A stretch of 64,000 nucleotides of DNA from NCBI GenBank assembly GCA_029891345.1, contig CM057009.1, forward strand, positions 294,377,966 through 294,441,965. Reading direction: 5' to 3'. A program made the position numbers and the translations under genes. Source of the stretch: Dryococelus australis. Taxonomy: Eukaryota > Arthropoda > Insecta > Phasmatodea > Phasmatidae. The notes beneath the pieces are model-generated. The model did no database searches. It worked only from the letters and a program-made list of their open reading frames with translations, and was not told the DNA's origin. Shown here piece after piece: positions 12,190-22,044 of this stretch (position 1 is its first letter; the number at the start of each line of letters is the position of its first letter).

Positions 12190-12560
12190 TTAATTAACTA
12201 AATAAATTTGTAAGATTAAGTTTTCCTAGAAGAAGAATTATTTCATATGGAATAGATTATCTATGGCAAGCCGATCTAATAGGAATGAATTCTGGAAATT
12301 TAAGTGTAATATCTAAGATACATAAAGGGAATACATATATATGAAATATTATTGATGTTTTTATAAATATGCAATTGCAATTACAGTTGAAGATAAATCT
12401 GGTGATAATGTTGTAATGGTTTTCGAAATATTTCGAAACAAGAAAACCAAATAATTTACAAACAGACAATGGTTAGGAATTTTATAGTTCAAAATATAAA
12501 GAATTAATTAAAACTAATAAAACTCATTATTCAACTTCTTCAGAACTTAAAACTATTTTT
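12190..12560 (+). pseudogene. Polinton-type integrase, catalytic core remnant
   Basis: A frame with LWQADLIGM (first catalytic-type Asp codon at 12273-12275) continues through KIHKGNTYI and NIIDVFINM to LQTDNG (second Asp at 12465-12467) and EFYSSKYKELI. That is the D...D spacing and motif style of the rve-type integrase shared by Polintons and retroviruses. Stops interrupt it before NIIDV and inside the DNG.EF motif, so it is inactive. The third acidic residue is not clear. The C-terminal region follows at 12932. Confidence 0.75.
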
Positions 12561-12931
12561 TTTCTAATATTTAATAGAACATAAAAAATAAAATGTTGAA
12601 AAATTTTGCTTTGAAAGGTAACTATAAAGGGGTTGAAATTTTGTGTTCATTGATAAAAGGATAAAAGAAAATAATAATACAAAAATAGGACTAGTATAAT
12701 GAAACCAATAGATTTTAATAATGCAAATGAATTATTTATAAAAAAAATTGGCCCTGGGCTTGCCTGAACCTGAAAATAATGAAAATATATTTCAAATGTA
12801 CAGGGAGGATGAGAATACCCCCCGAAAATACAGACGAAAAAAATATTGCTGCTGAAAATAATGAAAAAATATTAAAATTTAAGGGTCTGGGAAGCTAGAC
12901 CCTGAAAATTCATAGTGCAAAAATTTAACAG

Positions 12932-13310
12932 TTGAAAAAAAAAAACTTAAAAATCCAGTGTGGGGAAGCCCCTTCTGAGTCGAAAGATACAATTGGTAAT
13001 ATTTTTAGAAATAGCAAAATGAAAAAAAAAATAATTGAAACAGGTTGTTTAGCAAATTGGTCAACAGAATTATTTAAAATAGTGTATGATGTACCAACTT
13101 ATATTTCAAAAGATATGGATGATAAAGAAATGCAAGGTAATTTTATTAATATAAAGTTATGGAAACTAATTATCCTGATAAATACTTTGTTGAAAAAAGT
13201 ATTAAATGCAAAGAGCAGTAGAATTTATGTTAATAAATGGTTAGGCTTCGATAATTAACATAATATTTGGGTAAATAAAAATGATATAGTTCTATACAAA
13301 GAAATTCTTA
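12932..13310 (+). pseudogene. Polinton-type integrase C-terminal region with chromodomain
   Basis: A 108-codon open stretch holds GCLANWSTELFKIVYDVPTY, typical of the SH3-like segment after Polinton integrase cores. It then has a ~50-residue chromodomain-like end with KKVLNAK, IYVNKWLGFDN, an in-frame TAA at 13256-13258, and HNIWVNKNDI beyond it. Chromodomains on integrases are thought to guide integration to marked chromatin. The N-terminal ~25 residues shown here look like read-through of low-complexity DNA. The core lies ~370 bp upstream, separated by frame-broken sequence. Confidence 0.75.
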
Positions 13311-13415
13311 ACCCCCGCATTTTGCCGGGATTTAACAATACATATACATATATTTTAGTTAATAACTGTAGGGCATAAATTTTTAGACCCTGGAAAGATG
13401 GCATTTTAGATTTTT

Positions 13416-13459
13416 TTAGTATATTCAGTGGATCCAAATGGATCCACTGAATATACTAA
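13416..13459. repeat. Perfect 20-bp palindrome, 4-nt loop
   Basis: TTAGTATATTCAGTGGATCC is followed by AAAT and then its exact reverse complement. The hairpin is perfect in sequence that is otherwise heavily decayed. It sits between the integrase end and the left end of the mariner at 13495. Confidence 0.9.
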
Positions 13460-13494
13460 CTGGACACATTGTTGATGTAGCAACTGATGAACTT

Positions 13495-14475
13495 CAGGGT
13501 CATCGAAAAAGAACGGTACCATATCATAACTTTATAGTGACAAAATTATTTAACTAAGTTAGCTGATTCTTGCATCAAATTGTAGTGGAGGGACAAAAGA
13601 TTTTTTGTGGAAGGGGGGAAGGGGGTGGGTGTTTGACAGTCGCACGCTGATCATGAGATTGTGGCAAACGTGAGATCGCCATCTGGCATTTGCACCGACC
13701 CATTCAGTGAGATGTCGACCGTGAAGCATAAAGCACATTGTGTTCTGTGGTTCGCGGAGTTCAAGTCTGTAGTGACTGTGCAACGTGATTTCAGAGGGCA
13801 GTATCGTGGACAACTTGTACCAAAACACAGAGCTGTTTGTCATTGGGTTATAAGTTACAGTGGAACCGGTACCGTACAGAAAATAAAAACAATCACCAGT
13901 ATGGCCAAGAACGTCCGAATAAAAGGTGGAACAGCTTAGGCTATCGCAGCCCTAAAAAGTTAATTGCCCACCGCAGTTCGGAACTCGGCGTTCCGAAGAC
14001 TACCATGCAAAATGTTCTCCATAAACGTCTGAGATTGCATGCCTACAAGATTCAATTGAGACACGAAATTAAGCCAGAAAATCGGCCCAAACGTTTTGCA
14101 TTCGCTGCTTTCATCTCAAAAGAAAAGGACATGAAAAGAAACCCCGATCTTACCTCTCTAGACTTTTTTTTCTTTTGGGGATATGTTGAGAACATTGTCT
14201 ACGCTGTGAAGATTCGAGATTTGGAGGATTTGCATCAGAGAGAATCACTGCTGCCAGTGTGACAATTTCGCAGGCAATGCTCCGGAATACATTGATGGAG
14301 GTTGAACATCGCCTGGACATATGCAGAGCTACAAATGGAGTGTACATAGAAACATTTTAAATGAAGCACAGCTTTGATTCTTCCTGTTCATTTTCGTATA
14401 AGAACCAACAAAATCGGTCAAATAGTTTCGAAGTTGTGATTTTTTTAAATTGTACTATTATTTTTCGATGACCCT
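13495..14475 (+). mobile_element. Internally deleted mariner-like (Tc1/mariner) element
   Basis: Perfect 16-bp terminal inverted repeats (CAGGGTCATCGAAAAA) bound 981 bp. The interior is a mariner-like transposase gene lacking its middle. No clear TA duplication flanks it (left AACTT, right TTACA), so flanks may have mutated. Confidence 0.85.
13712..14350 (+). pseudogene. Mariner-like transposase, catalytic centre deleted
   Basis: The likely start is the ATG at 13712 (MSTVKHKAHCVLWFAEFKSV), which opens the paired helix-turn-helix region of an arthropod mariner-type family. After a frameshift near 13850 it resumes with SPKKLIAHRSSELGVPKTTM and LHKRLRLHAYKIQL, the second DNA-binding helix-turn-helix and linker. 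It then jumps near 14130 directly to the C-terminal PDLTSLDFFFFWGYVEN. The stretch with the first two catalytic Asp residues is absent, and the frame breaks again near 14262. The protein could bind ends at most; it cannot cut. The intact inverted repeats suggest it was mobilised in trans. Confidence 0.8.
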
Positions 14476-16075
14476 GTTACACAATCACTAAGCAATACAG
14501 ATAACTCAAAAGGTTTTGATGTGAAAAAAGGTTATGATTAGAATATAAAATTAAAGGGTACTGACATGCAGATGGCTTATCAACAACAATAGCTATATTT
14601 GTTAAATATATTATTTAATTTTACCATATAAATGAATAACACTTGATATTTTGTTTCCACTAATTATTTACAAAATTCTGCTACCAAAATAACACATTAT
14701 TTTTTTGTGTGTTGGGTGAAAGTGGGAAACTAAATTAAACACCTTCTGAAGGGAGCTTAAAATGTTAAACAAATAATGTACGGCTTAAAATTTTCAGCAG
14801 TATACATTAAAATAATCAGGCACGTGTCAGGTGAATTTCTGTTACATTTCGATATTAGATTAAAATTTTTCAAAAGGTAACTGGCATAGTAAAAACATTA
14901 ATACGAAAGTTAACCCTAATAAAGTTCTAATTTAATTTACTTGTAAGAGAGGCCTCCAAACAAGGTGTTCTTACTATATTTTTATATTGAAACCAATAAA
15001 ACAGACTTAGTAAAAATAAAAACTATATATATAATATAGAACACATTTGTAATATTGTAATAGAGCATGACTGCTCACCGATAAGAAACTTGCAAGGTTT
15101 TTTTTAAAAAAAAAAAGGCGAAGATTCTTCAATTTTCAAAATACGAAATCAATTGATAGTTCAAAATAAAAGTTGTGGAACCAATCATAGTGAAGCACCG
15201 AGATGCGAAGTTAGGCGAGTTAACAAAAAGCAAAGTGCTGCCATGCAGGTGATGAGGTGGTGAACAGCAGTAGGAAATGAAGAAGCTATCTGCATTAGTA
15301 CGAAGCTTCAAAACAATGGATCAGCGAATCTGCTTATCTGCGAGACTGCGTCCTATGAAAGGCCTCCAAAGAAAATTACTAAACTGTTTACGTGAAACAT
15401 GGGAAAGTAAAACTTTACACGTATAAGCTGTTCACGGTAAAGTGAGCACTTTTGAGACCCTAGTTACTCTTTCCATAATAGCCATAGTTTACCTTCCGCT
15501 GTGTTTTTAAATAAATATTGCCATGCAAGTAATAAACACAGTCTCTATATTCCGCCGGACTCGAAAGTGAACGTCTAAAGCTACAATAAACTATAAATGA
15601 AACGCCAGATGAAGCAGTGAAAAACAATGCTATGTGTCAACAGACATCTGGTAAGAAAATCTACATGGGCCACGCTGCTGTCTACATGGTGACGGCGAAC
15701 TTGGGAGAAGAGGAACATGTGTAAAGACTTGGCATGGAAGATGTAAATATAGGAAGACCGTGAATATAACTGTAATACATGAAATCTACCAATATTATTA
15801 TCTCTCTTATATCAATAACTCCTAGTTTAAATAAGGTAACATCCCCAAAATGAATAAAAAATTGATGTAATAAAACTGTTCAAATTAATAATGAAATATT
15901 GGGAAAATTATTAGAACCCTTAAAAACAGTATAGTTTGAAGTGTAAGGAAGTAACATAAAAAACCACATAACATTATTTAAAAAAAAGCAGAATATGGTA
16001 ACGCAGTTTCAAAAGTGAATGTGCTGTATGTAAATCTACACATTCAACGTTCTTAAAAAAAAACTGTCCATTAGC
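14476..16075. other. AT-rich stretch, no recognisable gene
   Basis: Only the partial miniature element at 15426 is recognisable. Open frames on both strands (for example 15129-15311 on the - strand) show no domain signature. Confidence 0.5.
15426..15580 (+). mobile_element. GTTCACG-family miniature element, short subfamily, 3'-truncated
   Basis: Left end AGCTGTTCACGGTAAAGTGA then GCACTTTTGAGACCCTAGTT. The interior aligns with the reverse complement of the intact 43529-43761 copy (CCCTAGTTACT, AATAAACACAG) and with the 5854 copy. No right terminus is found. Confidence 0.7.
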
Positions 16076-16079
16076 GAGG

Positions 16080-16450
16080 GTATCATATTTAGGCACGTGA
16101 GAAAGAATTTTCTTAAGAGAAAACAAATCAGTTTTAATATAGATGACTTTTGGCAGATCAGTTTAGTTGAAATAGATACTGGAAATTTAAAAGGATTATC
16201 AGCTATAAATAAAATTTATAAGTAGGCCTATATGTTAACAATCATTGATATATTTTCGAATAGTGCATTGTCTGCATCTATTAAATATAATACAGCTAAA
16301 AATATTGTAGATGTATTAGAATCTATATTAATAAAAAGACAACCAATAAATTATGTAATGGCAATATAAAAGAATTTTATAATGAACAGCTATGTTAACT
16401 TATGCCAAAATATAAAATTAATTATTACTCAACATACTTATAACGCAAAG
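16080..16450 (+). pseudogene. Second Polinton-type integrase core fragment
   Basis: One frame gives TGNLKGLSAINKIYK, a stop, then MLTIIDIFSNSALSASIKYN and LIKRQPIN. This parallels the LSVISKIHKGNT / IIDVF / RKPNN blocks of the integrase at 12190-12560, so it is a homologous but separate copy. The first-Asp motif is degraded (LLADQFS-like) and the second is not recognisable. Nothing resembling the chromodomain follows. Confidence 0.65.
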
Positions 16451-17238
16451 CAATTGTGTTTGGGAGATTTAATCGTACTGTGACGATTGTGTTTGGGAGC
16501 AAGTTTTTAAATTAGAACCTTTATTGCTTTGTCTATCATTTAAATACATTTATTAATACTGTATTAAATCTCAGGTTCCGTTAGTTATTTTAGCATGTTA
16601 GTTATACGTGTATCTTGTTACGGGAGTCGCCACTTGACGGAGCTGTGTTTGCAGTTGAGTTACCATCAGTAGTTCACGGAGAAGAGATCTGAGTCCTGGC
16701 TGCCAGATGGTGCGAAGAGTCGGTCGACCTCAGGAGTCGGAGTTGGGCAGCGCAATGCGCCGGGCTGCCCAGGGCCGGTCTACGGACTTCAAATGTTGAA
16801 TCTCATTTACTGCCAACCTGTTTGCTGACTGGGAGCAGTAATGCGGACTTGGTTGATGTAAGTATGTCAGTGCCTGGCCAACATATTTGTTGCACGTTTG
16901 CACGCGGCAAAATAAGTGTGTTGCTCAATACGTGGTTTAGCACGTCACGAAACTTTCCTACTAATTGGGCCCGGATTCAGACGCCTGCCATGGTTGTTTC
17001 TCCGGTATACTCTAGGAATTAGGCTTGTGATGACCACGAAGCATTTTGGCAACTGTAAGCACAACATGCAATTACATGTATGCGCCTGGAGAGGTACAGC
17101 GGCACAGCTCGACTCATCAGGGGGTGCCTGTACATCGGCGTGCCACGCCCCTGTGTCCAACGAGCGGGACATTCAACTTGGAGCCGGCACCCCGTCTCCG
17201 CTTTGTGGATCAACTACAGGCACTGAGTTGAGAGATTT
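16451..17238. other. Unassigned, moderately GC-rich stretch
   Basis: Overlapping open frames on both strands at 16820-17270 have no recognisable domain. TGTGTTTGGGAG appears twice near 16456 and 16488. I cannot tell host from repeat DNA. Confidence 0.35.
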
Positions 17239-17322
17239 GGGCGACTCTAAACGAGATCTTGAGAGCCGATGAGGGTGATTGAGGTGAGTATGGAGCAGCA
17301 CCGGAATGCAAGAGCAGAGAAA
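17239..17322 (-). repeat. tRNA-SINE 3' fragment
   Basis: On the - strand it reads CTCATCGGCTCTCAAGATCT followed by CGTTTAGAGTCGCCC, with GGTGCTGCTCCATACTCACC upstream. This is the SINE 3' body also seen at 2797 and 43118. The head is missing. Confidence 0.65.
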
Positions 17323-17370
17323 CTGGCCTGCGTGTTCGCCTGACCTGTCGCCAGTCGAACCCGTGGGGGC
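17323..17370 (+). pseudogene. Scrap of Tc1/mariner transposase 3' end
   Basis: Translates as NWPACSPDLSPVEPVG, the conserved tract just before the third catalytic acidic residue in Tc1/mariner transposases. Only ~16 codons remain, joined to a SINE fragment. Confidence 0.55.
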
Positions 17371-18069
17371 TTCACACCATACTGAATCCTCAAGGACAGA
17401 GGTCATGCACAGTTCTGTAATCTTAATCAATTGTGTATGGACTGCTTTTAACTTTGCGGTAAAAATAGTAGCTCTATCATAATTAGGATTACTGATTAAT
17501 TTTCAATATTTTTACAATTAAGAGCTAATTTTATGTATACTCTTTTAATTATATTACAATTCTGAGAATTTCCGCGCAGCGTCAAATCAGCCATTCCGCA
17601 AATGATGTTATAGATCCTAAAAGTGTTTGCACGCATCTCATACTACTGTCCAGGCAATAAAACCTCTGTTTCAACACTCGTATTGCAAATGCTTTTGTTG
17701 TAATCTACTTTGGATTGGCGCATTTTTGCTGGTAGTTTTTGTAGTGGAAATTATATAGTGACCTCGTTTTTGTGTAAAATTTATGTTGTGATTTCTTAAA
17801 TACCCTTTTGTCAGCATTAAAGCTAAAATGTTACCAAAAATTAGTTTGATATAAAAATTGGTTCGCTTCAGTGTAATAAGTATTTCATTATAATAAATAC
17901 TAAATATGAAATTTCCCTTGAAGAGTTTTAATTGGCGATAGTTTTATTTGAAAACGAAAGGCTGTTTTCTTGTTGAATCTAAATAGGTGATGTTTTTATC
18001 TAAAAATGTTTGGCCGTTTTCATGGTAAACAACTGAAACGGCGATTCTATGGTAAATAAGAACCATATT
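17371..18069. other. AT-rich stretch, no gene seen
   Basis: I see nothing recognisable. Homology to the 56-kb LTR copy begins only at about 18070-18110. Confidence 0.4.
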
Positions 18070-18513
18070 CATAATGAAATGATTCTCATAAGGTACTTCA
18101 TATAAAAATGGTTAAAAATCGATTTAGTAATCAAAACCTTGAGACGAGGGGTCTCATTTTCGCCAAATTACCACCTGCCCGTTACTTCCAGCCCACCTAG
18201 CACAACGTCTATAATGCTTATTATCCACGACAGTATTTCCACACAGCATTGCGAAAAGATACGCAATTACCATTGAAACAGATGTCCTATCTTGTATGCG
18301 AAACACCACGTCGTTCGCCTGCGCTGCCTTGGGTAAAGCCTAGTATCCACTTGTTGCATTAGCCCGTTGCGCATCACCGTTGCGTATCATTCACTGATAC
18401 GCAACGGTGAAATGCAAAGCTGTTTTCCTCGTATAATCACACCTTATCATGCAGCGCGTATCATGCGACGGGTTTACGGTACGCCGAAATCGATCTGTCT
18501 CCGAATAACAGCC

Positions 18514-20611
18514 ATGAGCACACCACAGCAAATTGCTGCCGCAGCATATAATTTAATACATTATGCTTTTAAAAAAAAATCGCCAATTGGGTGGATGTCG
18601 AAAGTGATCACTAATCGGGAACGTTATAGTGGTACAAGTTTGTTGACCGATTTGCGGTTTCATCACGTCGGAGGGTTGTATAAGAATTTTTCAAGGATGC
18701 ATTCTACTGACTTTGAGTTTCTACTATCGCTAATCGGGCAGAAAGTTTCGAAACAAGATACAACATTCCGTAAAGCGATTCCTGCTCAAGAAAGACTGGC
18801 GCTCACCCTACGGTTTTTAGCAACCGGCCATTCATTCGCCAGTTTTCAGAATTTATTTAAAGTTTCGGAACAATCAATCAGCAGGATCGTCTCAGAAGTA
18901 TGTAAAGCAATTGTGGAAGCATTGAAAAACTACATTCAGGTATGTAATGCTTTATTAAATAAATTAAATGCAAGTACATTATTTTAACGTTTTAGTACAT
19001 TCGTTTATTGCATATACCTTACTACATTACTTTTCTAGTATAACATTCTATTAAACAATAATTTATTAAATACAGCGCAAAATGATTTGTTAATAAGAGG
19101 TTCTAATACCTCAACCAATATATCATGGACACCGGAATCTGGGTGAGGGGATGTCTGATCACCAGCATTTGGGAATTGCGAGGTTGGGAATCGGTGGGAG
19201 TGTGTGTGGATGTTGGGTTGTGTTGATATGGGGACAGAGTTGAATAGTGCGTGCAATTTTGGAATTCATTTTGGGTTTGTGGATGGGATAGAGAATTGGT
19301 TGTGTTGGAATACCCAGGAGAGGCATAATAGGGAGAGTGCGTTGTGTTGTAGTAGCCTGTACTTGCACGTAGAGAAATCTTCATAATATCACTTTGAATT
19401 GCACAACGAGTATTCCCATCGTAAATACGCAACTTTGAAGCTACGAAATTGCCAAAATGTTGGGAATCGTCCACTGTGTTGGTAGAAGTCTGCAGAATTT
19501 TCAAATGCCATCTCAAGGCGTTGCTGATCAAGATACTGCTGTTTCCTTTATGAATGCCTGGGTGTCGGAGGCTTTGGGCGTTTTGTAGCTCCTGAAGTAT
19601 TTGGGTTAACTTCGGAGGCTTCGTTCGACGTTGACTCCTGAGAAATGATCAAGTCCTCATCCACGACTTCCGTTATAGTCTTGTCCTGGCTACTCGTTGT
19701 ATTTTGCAGCTAAAAAAAGATAAATAACATAGTTATATATAATATGATACATATTTCTTCATATATACTGGGTGAGTCAACTATGCTGTTCACCTCAATT
19801 ACATCGTGAACGATTGATGATATCGTTATTCTGTTTCTCCTACGTTAATTGTGATAAAGACCTCATTAACCGGCGTGTAGGTTCTTGTCATATCAATGTT
19901 GATTATAAAGATATCGATATCACCTTCGTTTCGTCAAATGTAACTATGGTAATTTCTGTTGCTAACATCATGAACCTGCAAGAGACGAATCCAACGGCGT
20001 TTCACACTCCTAGATCTGATAACTAGTGTAGAAATAATTACATTATTTAGAACGTAGGATTTATCTGTTTTTACATCAGACCGAGCGCCGTCTTAATGGA
20101 GACGTTCTTGATATCATAAGGAAATGCCGCACCCATCTAATGTTTACAATAAAGAAATCTTACATTATAAATACTGTAATTTCACATAAACGACTTTTCA
20201 GATAATCGAATGCGATACGCCATTGAGGTTAACAGCTTAGCGGACACATCCGGTATATATAATTAGTCTCGCACTTGACTTCTCCGAATTTATGAATCTT
20301 TGAACAGTAACAAACATTAATATGTGTTAAAATAATCTAATCAAATTGTCATTAAAAATATTACAATCGATATTGGTTAATACAATCGAAAATGGTAATT
20401 GTTCTCAATGTAATTATTCGCATAATGTATCTATATAAATTACAAATTTGTTTTGTACTTTGTTGCAGGTTCCAAAAACACAAGAAGAGTGGATGGAAGT
20501 GGCTGAAGGATTTGACGCTAAATGGAACTTTCCTCACTGTATAGGAAGTCTTGATGGCAAACATATTGCACTCAGTATCTCAGGTTAAGTGGCAGTGAAT
20601 TCTACAATTTA

Positions 20612-20652
<41 letters not shown>

Positions 20653-21314
20653 GTTCCTTTTGCTGTAGTTGATTCAAACAACAACCTCATGTTTGTGGAC
20701 GTTGGGTGCCAAGGACGAATATCCGATGGCGGTGTGTGTTCTAATACGATGTTGTACAAGCGAATGGAGCAAAAATGCTTGAACATCCCTGAACCTATGC
20801 CTCTAAAAGGACGACAAAAAGAACTACCCTTTTTTTTCCTTCAAAGATGAAGCCTTTGCTATGGCAGAAAATTTGATGAAAGTTTATCCCGGTTATCATC
20901 TGAAAGGATCAAGACAAAGACTTTTCAACTACAGAGTCTGTAGAGCACGTCGAGTAGTTGAAAAGGTTTTCGAGATAGCCTCTTCTGTCTTTCGTGTGTT
21001 AAGAAAACCAATGCTATTGGAACTGGAAAAGCCATCATTAGACTGTTAACACAACAGTCACACTGCTACACAACATTTTGCGCCAACAACGTAATTTAAA
21101 TGAACTTTACACACCATTAGGAACATTTGATTCCGAAAAAGCAGGTGCTGTAACCAATGGGTCTTGGAGAGCACTGGATAGCGATACATGTTCAATACTC
21201 TCCCTGAGAAGAATTGCACGAAGAACAAAGTCTACACTGTCTGATGTAAGGGAGGAACTAGCTGATTATTTTTTAGATGAGGGTAAACTTGCTTGGCAGA
21301 GCGGTTATACATAA
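18514..21314 (+). pseudogene. Harbinger transposase (DDE nuclease), two exons, broken
   Basis: Exon 1 runs from the ATG at 18514 (MSTPQQIAAAAYNLIHY; an in-frame ATG at 18367 lies inside the terminal repeat and is less likely) to 18939, where CAG|GTATGT is a good donor. The acceptor TTTGTTGCAG ends at 20468, and exon 2 opens in phase with VPKTQEEWMEVAEGF. Exon 1 carries the helix-turn-helix region (ALTLRFLATGHSFASFQNLF). Exon 2 has the first catalytic Asp in FPHCIGSLDGKH, the second in VDVGCQGRISDGGV, and the Glu in AFAMAENLMKVYPGYH. Breaks: a frameshift at about 20585, a 30-T run at 20617-20646 in a phenylalanine-coding stretch, a shift near 20830, and a stop with frame change at 21047-21080. 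The frame ends at 21314 (EGKLAWQSGYT). Confidence 0.85.
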
Positions 21315-22044
21315 ACTTATAATGGGGGTTATATGTTGAATACTTTAGATAACTCTCTGTTTATGTACTTAATTGGCTTAGATTGATTCAATATAAATAA
21401 TTAATGTGTTCACTGTAGTCCTGGGCTTGTTATTGTCCGACAGAAACTTCATGCTAACAAAGACAAACCATGAACTCGTGTAAACCTCATCTGCATCTGC
21501 AAATATTTCATTTACCTTTCAATTACTGTCTTGAATATGTAACATAAAACATAACAGATTGTAATACACATGTATGACGAAGCCATTTTTGTGTTCCTTG
21601 TACCTGCCACTGTCCAAGCTTCCTGGATGAATACAACAAAATAAATAGTAAAGAAAGATATGTACAGTATCCACCAGTGTGTAGACCCACTGACGTTACA
21701 TGTGACGTTCCCAACAACGTGGAACACAATTGCAGATATTGATAAACAAATCGTTGCAGACTATACACACTAGTTAACATAAGTGAAGCGAATTAAAAGG
21801 GACTTACCTCTTCCAGTACCTTTGCTCTTAATTATTTTCATTTTTCCTCTCCAAAGAGCTGCCAATAGATATTCCACTTTTCCTTGCATTCTACTACCGG
21901 TTTTCCAATTTTCTCAGACATTTGGTCCCTCGCATCTTGTTTTTTTAATTTGCAAAAATAATGTGGGTGTTTGGAGTCCCACAGTATATACAGTTTTTTG
22001 TAACTTTCTATGAATGAAATAACTATTTCCCGATCTCTCTCCAT
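19103..22044 (-). pseudogene. Harbinger accessory MADF/BESS DNA-binding protein, two exons
   Basis: Exon 1 is 22044-21808 on the - strand: MERDREIVISFIESYKKLY and LWDSKHPHYFCKLKKQDARD with EKIGKPVVECKEKWN, a MADF (Myb/SANT-like) domain of ~65 residues, then a frameshift and a GAG|GTAAGT donor at 21808/21807. The acceptor (TTTTTTTAG) ends at 19710. Exon 2 (19709 to about 19103) has an acidic/Ser-rich linker (DEDLIISQESTSNEASE), a frameshift, then DDSQHFGNFVASKLRIYD, a BESS-like motif. A Thr/Gln/Ser/Pro-rich tail follows. In this superfamily the second protein helps bring the nuclease to DNA and the nucleus. Its intron contains the nuclease's second exon, and its second exon lies in the nuclease's intron. 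Confidence 0.75.
20617..20646 (+). repeat. 30-T homopolymer inside the transposase gene
   Basis: An uninterrupted T30 run sits between codons for FYNLKGFF and NIVPFAVVDSNN. The family normally has only a few residues (Phe-Ser type) here, so it looks like expansion of a TTT-TTT slippage site. Length may also be an assembly artefact. Confidence 0.85.

Larger units (their letters stand above)
8440..13460 (+). mobile_element. Decayed Polinton/adintovirus-like element
   Basis: A ~5-kb AT-rich block carries, mostly on the + strand and in order, a PLA2-like segment, an adenain-type protease segment, a coiled-coil fibre-like stretch, a retroviral-type DDE integrase core and the integrase C-terminal region with chromodomain. 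This gene mixture is characteristic of Polintons/Mavericks and the related adintoviruses. Every gene has stops and frameshifts; no DNA polymerase, packaging ATPase or certain capsid gene is recognisable in this block. Long terminal inverted repeats were not found, so both boundaries are approximate. A 416-bp miniature element interrupts it, and a mariner lies just beyond its right side. Confidence 0.75.
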
